Part shown: in pieces, positions 1 to 7,981 of the stretch
How positions within the stretch are numbered: position 1 is the stretch's first letter
Layout of the letters: the number at the start of each line of letters is the position of its first letter
Assembly: GCF_017813365.1 (NCBI RefSeq)
Contig: NZ_JAGIZA010000005.1
Location: 343,641-407,640, forward strand
Direction: 5' to 3'
Origin: Roseomonas indoligenes
GTDB lineage: Bacteria; Pseudomonadota; Alphaproteobacteria; Acetobacterales; Acetobacteraceae
DNA: 64,000 nt
The notes under the pieces: generated by a model
Database searches by the model: none
What the model saw: only the letters and a program-made list of their open reading frames with translations
What the model was told of the DNA's origin: nothing
Made by a program: the position numbers and the translations under genes

Positions 1-1
1 G

Positions 2-211
2 AATGCCGGCCGGCCGATCCCGCCGGAGGTCCGGGCCGCGCTGTTCCGCCCCTTCTCCCGCGGCACGCCGGGCCGCACCGGCCTCGCCTCGCAGGGCCTC
101 GGCCTCGGCCTCTACATCGCCGGCCAGATCGCGAAGGCCCATGGCGGGCGGATCGAGGTCGCCTCGGATGAGAGCGAAACCCGCTTCACCCTCCAGATGC
201 CCGCCGGCTGA
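2..211 (+). CDS. Sensor histidine kinase, C-terminal fragment (runs off the left edge)
   Basis: Only the last 69 codons are in the window. They hold the end of a GHKL-type ATPase domain: residues reading ALFRPFSRG (F box), then GLGLGLYIAGQIAKAHGG (G2 box and following helix), then the closing strand FTLQMPAG. This is the ATP lid and C-terminal end of a two-component sensor kinase. The input domain and partner regulator lie outside the window. The next gene starts 46 bases downstream on the same strand, so co-transcription is possible. The family assignment is firm; the signal it senses cannot be told. Confidence 0.85.
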   Translation, partial: NAGRPIPPEVRAALFRPFSRGTPGRTGLASQGLGLGLYIAGQIAKAHGGRIEVASDESETRFTLQMPAG

Positions 212-257
212 CGCGGCGTCGCTTCAAGCCCGTGCCGTCCTGGGCTACCCTGCCGGC

Positions 258-908
258 GTGATCGCCCCCGCCCTGCGCCGGGCCGCCCTTGCCGCGGCCC
301 TGGCCCTTCCTCCCGCTGCCCTGCCGGTCCTCGCCCCGCCGGTCCTCGCGCAGTCCCCCGCCCCGCCGCCCGGCGCCGAGGAGGAGGAGCCGGGCGACCC
401 CGCCGCGGCCGCGCCCGCCCCCGCCGATCTCTCCGCCGGCCCCCGCCCCTCGGAGCCGATGGAGGTGGCGAACCTCGTCCTCGCCCCGGAACTCGCGCGG
501 CAGCATGCCGGCGGCTGGCGTCTCTCCGGGCGCACCGGCCTCGGCGAGCCCGACCACGGCTCCCGCCTCTCGATCGAGACGATCGGCCGCTACCTCGCCA
601 ACCAGAGCACCGGCCGGGTCACGGTCATCGCCCAGGTCAGCGGCCCGGAGGACGACCCCTCCGTCGCCCGCCGCACCAGCCTCGCCCGCGCCATCACGGT
701 CAAGGCCTCCCTCGTCCGCGGCGGCCTGGCCACCACGCGGATCGACCTCCGCCCGATGGGCCGCACGCCGGAAGGGCTGGACGTGATCGACATCCTCGCC
801 CCGCCGGCCCCGCGGCCGAAGGAGGCGGCCGCGGCCGCTCCCGCCCCCCGGACCGCTCCTCCGGCATCGGGCGCGCCCCGCCCCAACCCCGCCCCGAGGG
901 GCGGCTGA
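258..908 (+). CDS. Secreted protein with a degenerate OmpA-like domain
   Basis: The GTG start at 258 is chosen because it gives an immediate Sec signal peptide (an Ala/Leu-rich core ending in VLAQS near residue 32); the frame stays open further upstream, but there it overlaps the kinase. A Pro/Ala/Glu-rich linker follows. The core at about residues 75-175 has the strand-helix-strand pattern of OmpA/MotB C-terminal domains (RVTVIAQVSG, then SLARAITVKASLVRGGL, then IDLRPMG and VDIL), but the usual Asp/Arg peptidoglycan-binding signature is poorly kept. The C-terminus is again Pro/Ala-rich. It lies 5 bases before the channel gene, so it is probably part of the same operon. The OmpA-like call is my inference from spacing and pattern. 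Confidence 0.6.
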   Translation: MIAPALRRAALAAALALPPAALPVLAPPVLAQSPAPPPGAEEEEPGDPAAAAPAPADLSAGPRPSEPMEVANLVLAPELARQHAGGWRLSGRTGLGEPDHGSRLSIETIGRYLANQSTGRVTVIAQVSGPEDDPSVARRTSLARAITVKASLVRGGLATTRIDLRPMGRTPEGLDVIDILAPPAPRPKEAAAAAPAPRTAPPASGAPRPNPAPRGG

Positions 909-913
909 GCGCC

Positions 914-2053
914 ATGACGAACCCCACCCGCTACCTGCTCCGCATGGTGCTGTTCCTCGTGGTGGTAGCGCTGGTGGGCGCCCTCCTGTCCGGGGAGCTG
1001 CGGCACGCCTTCGCCGTGAACCCCGTGCTGAACGCCCTCATTCTCGCGGTGCTCGTCCTCGGCGCGGGCTGGTGCATCCGCCAGGTCCTCCTCCTCAAGC
1101 ACGAGGTGGACTGGCTGGAGGCCTTCCGCGCCCCGAAGCCTGCTGCGGCCACCGCCCGGCCGCCCCGCCTCCTCGCCCCCATGGCCTCCATGCTGGCCAC
1201 CCGCCGATCCGACCGGCTGATGCTCTCCACGGGCGCGATGCGGAGCGTGCTGGACGGCATCGCTTCCCGCCTGGATGAGCAGCGGGAGCTGTCCCGCTAC
1301 ATGACGGGGCTGCTGATCTTCCTCGGCCTGCTCGGCACCTTCTGGGGCCTCATCCTCACCATCGGGTCCGTCTCAGACGTGATCCAGAACATGTCCGTCG
1401 GCTCGGGCGACGTGACCACCCTCTTCAACCAGCTGAAATCCGGCCTCGCCCAGCCCCTCCAAGGCATGGGCGTCGCCTTCTCCTCCTCCATGCTCGGCCT
1501 CGCCAGCGCGCTGGTCCTGGGCTTCCTCGACCTCACCGCCGGGCAGGCCCAGACCCGCTTCTACAACGAGTTGGAGGAGTGGCTGGCCGGCGTCACCCGC
1601 CTCTCCTCCGGCGTGATCGGGGAAGCGGGCGGCGAGGGCGGATCCGTCCCCGCCTATGTCCAGGCCCTGCTGGAGCAGACCGCCGAGAACCTGGAGGGCC
1701 TGCAGCGCATCCTGACCCGAGGCGAGGAGCGCAGCGCGCAGGCCGGGCGTGCGCTCGAGACCCTGGCCGAGCGCCTGACCGTGCTGACCGACCAGATGCG
1801 CGCCGGCCAGACGCTGATGCAGCGCGTGGCGGAGGCCCAGTCCGGCCTCGCCCCCTCCCTCGCCCGCCTCGGCGAGATCGGGGAGCATGAGGCCGCGTCC
1901 CGCAACCACCTTCGGAACGTGGAGCTCTACCTCGCCCGCCTGCTGGAGGAGAGCGCCCAGGGCCGCGCGCAATCGACCCAGGAGATCCGCTCCGAGATCA
2001 AGGTGCTGGCCCGCACCATCGCGGCCATGGCCGAGGCGCCGCCGCAATCGTGA
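914..2053 (+). CDS. MotA/TolQ/ExbB-type proton channel family protein
   Basis: 379 residues. Four hydrophobic segments are visible at about 10-30, 38-60, 130-152 (GLLIFLGLLGTFWGLILTIG) and 185-208 (MGVAFSSSMLGLASALVLG). The last two are the pore helices typical of the MotA/TolQ/ExbB family, which use proton flow to drive a partner protein with one transmembrane helix. The loop at 155-185 and a long helical C-terminal tail (about 230-379) are cytoplasmic in the family. The next gene encodes a partner with an N-terminal helix and a C-terminal OmpA domain. No ExbD- or TolR-like gene is present and no flagellar genes are nearby, so this is probably not a flagellar stator. Its exact role is unknown. 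Confidence 0.85.
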   Translation: MTNPTRYLLRMVLFLVVVALVGALLSGELRHAFAVNPVLNALILAVLVLGAGWCIRQVLLLKHEVDWLEAFRAPKPAAATARPPRLLAPMASMLATRRSDRLMLSTGAMRSVLDGIASRLDEQRELSRYMTGLLIFLGLLGTFWGLILTIGSVSDVIQNMSVGSGDVTTLFNQLKSGLAQPLQGMGVAFSSSMLGLASALVLGFLDLTAGQAQTRFYNELEEWLAGVTRLSSGVIGEAGGEGGSVPAYVQALLEQTAENLEGLQRILTRGEERSAQAGRALETLAERLTVLTDQMRAGQTLMQRVAEAQSGLAPSLARLGEIGEHEAASRNHLRNVELYLARLLEESAQGRAQSTQEIRSEIKVLARTIAAMAEAPPQS

Positions 2054-2084
2054 CGACGGCCTCGCACCCAGGGGCCACGCACCG

Positions 2085-3812
2085 ATGGCCTTAGGCAACC
2101 CCCGGCGGAACAGGGGCGAGGCCATCAACGCCTGGCCGGGCTACGTGGACGCCCTGGCCACGCTGCTCATCATCATCATCTTCGTCCTGCTCGTCTTCGT
2201 CCTCGCCCAGGGTTTCCTCTCCGTCGCCCTCTCCTCGCGCGACCGCGCGCTGGACCGGCTGAACCGCCAGGTGGCCGAGCTGGCCGAGCTTCTCTCGCTT
2301 GAGCGCGGCGGGGCGGAGGAACTGCGCGCCGCCCTCGGCCGCGCGCAGGAGGAAGCCCGCACGATCGGGGCGGAGCGCGACGCCGCCCGCCGCGACCTCG
2401 CCACCCTGCAGGGCGACGCCGCCCGCACCACCTCCGCCCGTGACGCGGCGCGGGAGGAGCGGGACCGCCTCGCCGCCCGGCTGGCGGATGCGGAGCTGGC
2501 CGCATCCGGCAACGGCCAGCGCATCGCCAGCCTTGAGGCCCGCCTCGCCGAGGCCCTGTCAGGGGTGGAAGCCGCGGGCGCCGACACCGCCCGCACCGTG
2601 CGCGGCCTGACCGAGACCCGCCGCGCCCTCGCCACCGAAAGCGCGGCCCGCCAGGGTGCCGAGCGAACCCTCGCGGAGACCCGCACCGCGCTCGAGGCCG
2701 CCCGCCGCGACCTCGCCGCCGTCCGCGCGGAAGCCGAGCGGCTGGGACAGCAGGGCGTGACGGACCGCGGGACGATCGAGGCACGGCTGGCCGACATCGC
2801 CCGGTTGAACGAGCAGCTCCGCGCCCTCGCCGCCCTGCGGGAACAGGCCGAAAGGCAGGCCCGCGACGCCCTGGCACGCGCCGGCGACGAGGAGCGCCGC
2901 CGCCAGGCCGCCGAAACCGCCACCGCCGACGCCACCACCGCCCGCCAGGCCGCCGAGGCCACCGCAGCCTTGGCCACCCGCGCGCAGGGAGCCGCCGAGG
3001 CGCGCGCGACCGAGGCCGCCACAGCCCGCCGGACGGCCGAGACCGCCCTGGCCGAGGCCGCGCGCGGCCGCAGCGCCGCCGAAACCCTCCTCGCCGACGC
3101 CGCCCGCACCGCCCGCGCGGAAGCCGAGGCCCGCCGCGCCGCCGAAGGCCAGGCCGGCGAGTACGGGCGCCTCGCCGAGAGCGCCCGCGCCCAGGCCGCC
3201 CTCCTCACCCAGCAGCTGGACGCACTGCGCGCCGAGCTCCGCCGCGTCGCCTCCGCCCTGGACGCGCAGGAGAGCCAGGATCGCGAGAAGGACACCCAGA
3301 TCGCCGCCCTAGGCCAGCGCCTGAACGCCGCCCTCGCCGCCCGGGTGGAGGAATTGCAGCGCTACCGCTCCGACTTCTTCGGCCGCCTGCGCGACGTCCT
3401 GGGCGATCGGCCGGAGATCCGCATCGCCGGTGACCGCTTCGTCTTCCAGTCCGAGGTCCTTTTCCCCATCGGCAGCGCGGAGATGTCGGACACGGGCCGG
3501 GAGCAGATCGCCAACGTCACCCGCCTGCTGCTGGACATCGCCGGCCGCATCCCGGAGGGCACGAACTGGGTGCTGCGCGTGGACGGCCATGCCGACAACT
3601 CCCCCGTCCGCCCCGGCGCCCGCTACGCCAGCAACTGGGAGCTCTCCTCCGCCCGCGCCATCGCGGTCGCGCAGCTGATGATCCAGAACGGCCTGCCTAC
3701 CAACCGCGTGGCCGCCACCGCCTTCGGCGAGTTCCAGCCCATCGACACGGCGGACACCCCCGCCGCCCGCGCCCGCAACCGCCGCATCGAGCTGCGCCTC
3801 ACGGATCGCTGA
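2085..3812 (+). CDS. Coiled-coil MotB/OmpA-like peptidoglycan-binding membrane protein
   Basis: 575 residues from ATG 2085; the open frame upstream overlaps the channel gene and is unlikely to be used. Residues about 18-45 form one transmembrane helix led by GYVDALATLLIIII. The Asp just ahead of the helix sits like the proton-binding Asp of MotB. Residues about 50-430 are an Ala/Arg/Glu-rich coiled coil. The C-terminal OmpA/MotB domain (about 440-575) has the pattern FPIGSAEM, then VDGHADNSP, then NWELSSARA and ARNRRIELRL. Together with the MotA-like gene 31 bases upstream it should form an envelope motor or channel anchored to the cell wall. The coiled coil is far longer than in MotB or TolR. 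Confidence 0.85.
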   Translation: MALGNPRRNRGEAINAWPGYVDALATLLIIIIFVLLVFVLAQGFLSVALSSRDRALDRLNRQVAELAELLSLERGGAEELRAALGRAQEEARTIGAERDAARRDLATLQGDAARTTSARDAAREERDRLAARLADAELAASGNGQRIASLEARLAEALSGVEAAGADTARTVRGLTETRRALATESAARQGAERTLAETRTALEAARRDLAAVRAEAERLGQQGVTDRGTIEARLADIARLNEQLRALAALREQAERQARDALARAGDEERRRQAAETATADATTARQAAEATAALATRAQGAAEARATEAATARRTAETALAEAARGRSAAETLLADAARTARAEAEARRAAEGQAGEYGRLAESARAQAALLTQQLDALRAELRRVASALDAQESQDREKDTQIAALGQRLNAALAARVEELQRYRSDFFGRLRDVLGDRPEIRIAGDRFVFQSEVLFPIGSAEMSDTGREQIANVTRLLLDIAGRIPEGTNWVLRVDGHADNSPVRPGARYASNWELSSARAIAVAQLMIQNGLPTNRVAATAFGEFQPIDTADTPAARARNRRIELRLTDR

Positions 3813-3871
3813 CCGGGCCGGGCTTGAAACGACCATCCGCCACCAGCAGGTGGCAAGTGGGAGGACCCGCA

Positions 3872-4117
3872 ATGGACCCGGAAAAGCTCGCCGAGATCGC
3901 CGCCGCGAATGCCGAGGAGGTTGAGCGCGCTAAGGCCGCCGCCCGCCCCACCGAATCCGGCTGGAGCGACACGATCATCGGCCTCGACAATGCCAGCCAG
4001 GTGGCGGAACTCGCAGCCCGGGCTGGCGGCGCGCTCTGGGACGGCGTCTGCGCCGTGGGCTCGGGGATCGGCGCGGTCTGCGAGGCCGTGGACAGCGTTA
4101 TTCCCCGCATCGACTGA
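3872..4117 (+). CDS. Small conserved-looking protein of unknown function (81 aa)
   Basis: ATG 3872 is preferred over an upstream in-frame ATG at 3824 because GGGAGG at 3859-3864 stands at a normal distance. The protein is acidic and Ala-rich in its N-terminal half, ends with a glycine/valine-rich stretch containing two Cys and shows no signal peptide. It follows the coiled-coil OmpA gene by 59 bases on the same strand and may be transcribed with it. No family was recognised. The codon usage, with mostly G or C in third positions, fits a real gene here. Confidence 0.55.
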   Translation: MDPEKLAEIAAANAEEVERAKAAARPTESGWSDTIIGLDNASQVAELAARAGGALWDGVCAVGSGIGAVCEAVDSVIPRID

Positions 4118-4123
4118 AGCCTC

Positions 4124-5728
4124 TCAGCTCTTGGAGACGCCCCAGAACTGCGGATAGGGCGACTTCGCCATCCCCGAGACGCTGGTGCGATAGGCGGTGC
4201 TGCCGACGAAGAACCCTGTCGGGATCACCGTCACGAAGTCCATGGACATGCGGTTGATCTTGTCCATGGAAGCCTTGGCCGCTGCCGGGTCCGTCAGCGT
4301 GAACCACTCGCTGATCGCCCCCTGCACCTCATCCGACTTCGCCCAGCCCGAGAGCGAGCTGCCCCCGCCCGCATCCAGTGCCTTGTGCCCGGCCGGCGTC
4401 ACGCATTCCGCCCCCGCCACCCAGGTGTGGCTGAGATGCCAGCCGCCCTGCGACGGCACTCCCTTGTTGTTGGTGCGGGCGGACTGGGTGCCCCAGTCCA
4501 TCGCGATCATGTCCACGTTCACCCCGGCGCGCTTCAGCATGTCCGCCGTCACGTCGCCCTGGTTCTTTACGTTCGGCACATCGGTGGCCACGGGCAGAAC
4601 GATCGCCTCGCCCTTGTAGCCCGCCGCTTCCAGCAGCCGCTTCGCCTCATCCACCCGGCGCGCGCCCCTCAGCCGCTCCCCGCCCACCTCGGTGTAGTAA
4701 GGCGTGCCAGGGGTGAAGAAGCTTGGCATGGTCTTCCACAGGGCCGTGTCATCGCCAGCCACCGCGCCCATGTAGTCCTCCTGGTTCACCAGCCACTGCA
4801 GCGCCTGGCGCGCCCGCGGGTCGGTGAAGGGCGCGTGCAGGTGGTTCACCTTCAGCAGCCCGACATTCCCAAGCGGGTCCGCCACGTCCACCTTCACCTG
4901 CCGGTTGCGCTTCAGCACGGGGCTCAGGTCGTTCACCGCCTGCTCCCACCAGTCGACCTCGCCGGCCTGCAGCGCGGCGGCGGCCGTGCCGGCATCCGGC
5001 ATGGTGATCCACTCGACCCGGTCGAAGTTCACACGCTTGCCGCCGGCCAGCCAGTCGCTCGTCCCCTCCCGCGGCGCGTAGCCGTCGAAGCGCTGGAAGA
5101 CGGCCTTCGCGCCCGCCACCCACTCGTCGCGCTTGAACAGCATCGGCCCGGATCCGACATATTCCGTGATGGCCTTGAAGGCGTCGGTGCTCGCGATCCG
5201 CTCGGGCATGATGCAGAGCAGCAGCGTCGTGCTCTTGGCGAAGGCGAAGAGCAGCTTCGGGAAGGGCTGCCCCAACCGGATGCGGAAGCTCCGGTCGTCC
5301 ACCACCGCGATCTCGTCCAGCACCGCGCGCAGACGCATCCCCATCACGTCGCGCGGCATCCAGCGCCGGATGGAGGCGACCGCGTCCTTCGCCAGAACCG
5401 GCTCCCCGTCATGGAACTTCAGCCCCTGCCGCAGCCGGAAGGTCCAGGTGAGCCCATCGGCGGAAACCTCGTGCCCCTCCGCCATCTGCGGCTGCGGCTC
5501 GAACCGGCTGTCGATACCGTAGAGCTGGTCCCAGACCAGCAGGCTGGCATTCCGCACCACCTGCTGCGTCGTCAGCACCGGATCGAAATTCGTCAGGTCG
5601 GCCTGCGGCACGAAGCGCAGCACGCGCGCCCCCTGCGCCTGCGAGAGGCGGGGCGCCGCCACCGCCCCCACCATGGCGCCCCCGATCCCAAGGGAAAGGC
5701 CAAGGGCGGATCGGCGCGTAAGGGTCAT
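4124..5728 (-). CDS. ABC transporter substrate-binding protein, peptide type (family 5)
   Basis: 534 residues with a twin-arginine-like leader (TRRSALGLSLGIGG) and cleavage near RLSQAQG. The mature part shows the family 5 layout: VLRFVPQADLTNFDPV at the start, MAEGHEVSADGLTWTFRLR and GLKFHDGEPV near residues 100-130, and SGPMLF near 210. Such proteins bring oligopeptides or similar ligands to an Opp/Dpp-type permease in the inner membrane. No permease or ATPase gene lies next to it, so it is an orphan receptor here. It is clearly related to the protein at 26215-27798. The ligand cannot be told from the sequence. Confidence 0.93.
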   Translation of the reverse strand: MTLTRRSALGLSLGIGGAMVGAVAAPRLSQAQGARVLRFVPQADLTNFDPVLTTQQVVRNASLLVWDQLYGIDSRFEPQPQMAEGHEVSADGLTWTFRLRQGLKFHDGEPVLAKDAVASIRRWMPRDVMGMRLRAVLDEIAVVDDRSFRIRLGQPFPKLLFAFAKSTTLLLCIMPERIASTDAFKAITEYVGSGPMLFKRDEWVAGAKAVFQRFDGYAPREGTSDWLAGGKRVNFDRVEWITMPDAGTAAAALQAGEVDWWEQAVNDLSPVLKRNRQVKVDVADPLGNVGLLKVNHLHAPFTDPRARQALQWLVNQEDYMGAVAGDDTALWKTMPSFFTPGTPYYTEVGGERLRGARRVDEAKRLLEAAGYKGEAIVLPVATDVPNVKNQGDVTADMLKRAGVNVDMIAMDWGTQSARTNNKGVPSQGGWHLSHTWVAGAECVTPAGHKALDAGGGSSLSGWAKSDEVQGAISEWFTLTDPAAAKASMDKINRMSMDFVTVIPTGFFVGSTAYRTSVSGMAKSPYPQFWGVSKS

Positions 5729-5816
5729 GGAATCGTCCTGCTACTCAGGGCCCGCGCCGGGCACTGGCCCGTGCGGCACTCAGCGGCAGAAACGCAAGGC
5801 CCATGCCATGATTTGG

Positions 5817-6149
5817 CTAAAGGATCACCGCCTCGAAGGGCGGCAGCAGGTCCGGCGTCTCGAATTCCAGCACCCAGAGGTCCGGATCCCGCTTCACCTG
5901 CCGGGCCACATAGGCATCCACCGTCGCGTCATCCACCGGCGCCGCCCCGGTGCCCCGCACCCAGGCCGGCCGCCCCTGGCCGTCCCGCGTCTGGGCCAGG
6001 GCCACCAGCCCCTCCCGCCCGCGCAGCACCACCAGGATGCCGCCGCTGTCCGGATCCCCCTTCCGCAGCACCGCGCCGGGTCGCCCTGCGGCGTCCCCCA
6101 TCCGCAGCGCCATCGAGGCCCAGAGCCCCGCCTTCACCCGTGCTTCCAT
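5817..6149 (-). CDS. DUF1491 family protein
   Basis: 110 residues from ATG 6149, preceded by a purine-rich GGGAAGAG. The frame stays open upstream, but there it is low-complexity. The sequence begins EARVKAGLWASMALRM, has RKGDPDSGGILVVL in the first half, then a stretch with WVRGTG, and ends with VKRDPDLWVLEFE. This matches my memory of DUF1491, a small cytoplasmic family common in Alphaproteobacteria with no assigned function. It stands alone, divergent from the small gene at 6261. Confidence 0.75.
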   Translation of the reverse strand: MEARVKAGLWASMALRMGDAAGRPGAVLRKGDPDSGGILVVLRGREGLVALAQTRDGQGRPAWVRGTGAAPVDDATVDAYVARQVKRDPDLWVLEFETPDLLPPFEAVIL

Positions 6150-6260
6150 GCCCGGCCTCTTCCCACCCCCGGCGCCGCTGTGGAAGGGGCTTGATGCCCG
6201 CCCGCCGCCGCGCCATTCACGGGCAGCCGATCTGCCGCCCTTTTTCCGCGAGACCTCCGC

Positions 6261-6500
6261 ATGGCCAACCCGCCGCCGCGCATGACCGACGCCCAACGCG
6301 CCTATGAGAGCCGCCGCGCCGCCAAGGCCGGCATGTCCCTCGATAAATGGCTCGCCGCGAAGGAGAAGGAGCGGGAGGAGGAGCGCCGCGCCGCCGCCGG
6401 GGCCGCCGCAGCCCGCAGCGCGGCCACGGAGCCCGCGAAGAAGCCCAACCTCTTCCGCCGCCTGCTGGACCGCGCCCAGCAGCCCCTGAAGGGCTCCTGA
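6261..6500 (+). CDS. Small charged protein of unknown function (79 aa)
   Basis: The N-terminal half reads as a helix with MTDAQRAYESRRAAKAGMS followed by LDKWLAAKEKEREEE. The middle is Ala-rich and the C-terminus is basic (NLFRRLLDRAQ). It has no membrane segment or signal peptide, so it is probably cytoplasmic. Third codon positions are nearly all G or C, as in real genes here. The stop codon overlaps the likely start of the next gene (CTGATC at 6497-6502), which suggests translational coupling. Function is unknown. Confidence 0.6.
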   Translation: MANPPPRMTDAQRAYESRRAAKAGMSLDKWLAAKEKEREEERRAAAGAAAARSAATEPAKKPNLFRRLLDRAQQPLKGS

Positions 6501-7486
6501 TCCGCGACCTCACGGCGGCCCACGCCGACTGGTCCGCCCACCCGGCCAAGCGCTGGATCACCATCGCCCGGAAGCGGACCGGCGCCTGGCTGGCCGAGGC
6601 GCCGGCCCCGGTCGGCGACCCGGCCGCCCGCACCGCCGCCCTGGTGGCGGAGGGCCCGCCCCTCGTCCTGGGCCTGGACCTGCCCCTCGGCCTGCCCCGC
6701 GCCTGGGCCGCCGCGCGGCCGGAGCCCGGCTTTCCCGCCTTCCTCCGCGCCCTGCCCCCCGGCTTCCTGGAGGTGAGCGACACGCTGGAGACCGTCGGCC
6801 CCGATCGCCCCTTCTACCCCCGCCACGGCCTGCGCGGCATGACCCGCGCCGCCCATGCCGCCGCCCTCGGCTTCATGAGCCCCGCCGACCTCTCCCGCCT
6901 CTGCGACCGCGCCACCGCCGAGCGTCCAGCCGGCGCGCCGCTCTTCTGGACCCTCGGGGCCAACCAGACCGGCAAGGCCGCGATCGCCGCCTGGCGGGAC
7001 TGGCTCTCCCCCGCCCTTCTGGCGGGTGCCCCCTACCGGCTTTGGCCCTTCGAGGGCGGGCTGCACGCCCTTCTCGCCCCCGGCACCGCGGTCCTTGCCG
7101 AGACTTATCCCGCCGAGGCCATGCGCCAGCTCGGGATCCGCCTGCCCGGCAGCAAGCGAGCCCAGCCCGCCCGTCTCGCCGCCGCCCCGGACCTGCGCGC
7201 CGCGATGGAGCGCCTGGCAGTCCGCCCCACCCCTGGCCTGGACGCCGCCATTGCGACCGGCTTCGGCCGGGATGCCGCCGGGGAGGACCGCTTCGACAGC
7301 CTCCTCGGCCTTCTCTGCGTCGTCGCCGTGCTGGACGGCGCCCGCCCGGATTTCATCCCGGACGACCCCTGGGTCCGCCGCTGGGAGGGATGGGTCCTCG
7401 GCCAGACCGCCCTTCCGCCTCCCCCTCCCCTTCCCGCAGCCGGCACCCCATATGGGCGTTACGACGAGACGCCGCGGGCGAATTGA
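6497..7486 (+). CDS. DUF429-like protein of predicted RNase H fold
   Basis: About 329 residues. Conserved-looking acidic sites suggest an RNase H-like nuclease fold of the DUF429 kind: LVLGLDLPLGLPRAW near residue 60, VLAETYPAEAMRQLG near 205 and EDRFDSLLGLLCVVA near 265. The middle has LFWTLGANQTGKAA and RLWPFEGGLH. The start is uncertain. Homology-like sequence begins at AHADWSAHPAKRW, right after the stop of the preceding small gene, yet the only canonical in-frame start upstream is ATG 6347, which would overlap that gene almost entirely. A CTG at 6497 or ATC at 6500 behind GAAGGG is the alternative used here. Confidence 0.6.
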   Translation: MIRDLTAAHADWSAHPAKRWITIARKRTGAWLAEAPAPVGDPAARTAALVAEGPPLVLGLDLPLGLPRAWAAARPEPGFPAFLRALPPGFLEVSDTLETVGPDRPFYPRHGLRGMTRAAHAAALGFMSPADLSRLCDRATAERPAGAPLFWTLGANQTGKAAIAAWRDWLSPALLAGAPYRLWPFEGGLHALLAPGTAVLAETYPAEAMRQLGIRLPGSKRAQPARLAAAPDLRAAMERLAVRPTPGLDAAIATGFGRDAAGEDRFDSLLGLLCVVAVLDGARPDFIPDDPWVRRWEGWVLGQTALPPPPPLPAAGTPYGRYDETPRAN

Positions 7487-7592
7487 AACTGGCCGTCACG
7501 GGGGACCACGAAGTCACCCCGCCTCTGCCATAATCCCGCGCCACTTCGCCGCCAGGATCGCACCATCAAGGAAGCCCCGGAGGGCCGATCAG

Positions 7593-7913
7593 ATGACCAG
7601 GTTTCGCACTCTCGCCCTTGCCGGCGTCGCGGTCGCCGCGCTGACGGCCGCCTCCGCGGCCCCCGCCGAGGCCCAGGGCTGGCACCGCCATCGTGGCGGC
7701 GGCGGCGCCGTTGCCGGCGCCATCGTCGGCGGCCTCGCGCTCGGTGCCATCGCGGGCGCCACGCTGGCCCCGCCCGCCTACTACGCGCCGCGCGCCTATT
7801 ACGCGCCGCCGCCGGTCTACTACGCGCCGCCCCCGCCGGCTTATTACGCGCCGCCGCCGCCGGCCTACTACTACCCCCCCCGCGTGGCATACCGGCCGTA
7901 TTACGGCTGGTAA
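7593..7913 (+). CDS. Secreted Gly-rich and Tyr/Pro-repeat protein
   Basis: 106 residues. A Sec signal peptide (LALAGVAVAALTAASA) is followed by a His/Gly-rich patch, then one Gly/Ala-rich hydrophobic segment (GGAVAGAIVGGLALGAIAG, about residues 38-56). The C-terminal half is built from repeats of A-Y-Y-A-P with extra prolines. Proteins of this build are common in Alphaproteobacteria and are thought to sit in the envelope; no function is assigned. A strong terminator follows at 7935, so it is probably a single-gene unit. Start ATG 7593 is chosen because the signal peptide begins there. Confidence 0.75.
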   Translation: MTRFRTLALAGVAVAALTAASAAPAEAQGWHRHRGGGGAVAGAIVGGLALGAIAGATLAPPAYYAPRAYYAPPPVYYAPPPPAYYAPPPPAYYYPPRVAYRPYYGW

Positions 7914-7934
7914 GCCGGGGAGCAGAGCCCGGAG

Positions 7935-7969
7935 AAAAGGCCGGACGGGTTCCCCCGTCCGGCCTTTTT
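7935..7969 (+). terminator. Intrinsic terminator
   Basis: A 14-base perfect stem (7936-7949 with 7954-7967), a 4-base loop and a T run at 7965-7969. Flanking A and T runs let it work in both directions, ending the repeat-protein gene and the minus-strand reductase gene. Confidence 0.9.
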
Positions 7970-7981
7970 CATGCCCGGCGC

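Noticed and set aside
258..3812. Zorya-type anti-phage system
   Set aside because: The channel and OmpA partner recall ZorA and ZorB, but the long coiled coil is on the wrong partner and no ZorC, ZorD or ZorE gene follows.
914..3812. Flagellar stator motAB
   Set aside because: Four-helix channel and OmpA partner fit loosely, but the coiled coil is far too long and no flagellar gene is near.
7770..7900. Short tandem repeats as a possible CRISPR array
   Set aside because: They encode the AYYAP protein repeats in frame; there are no spacers.
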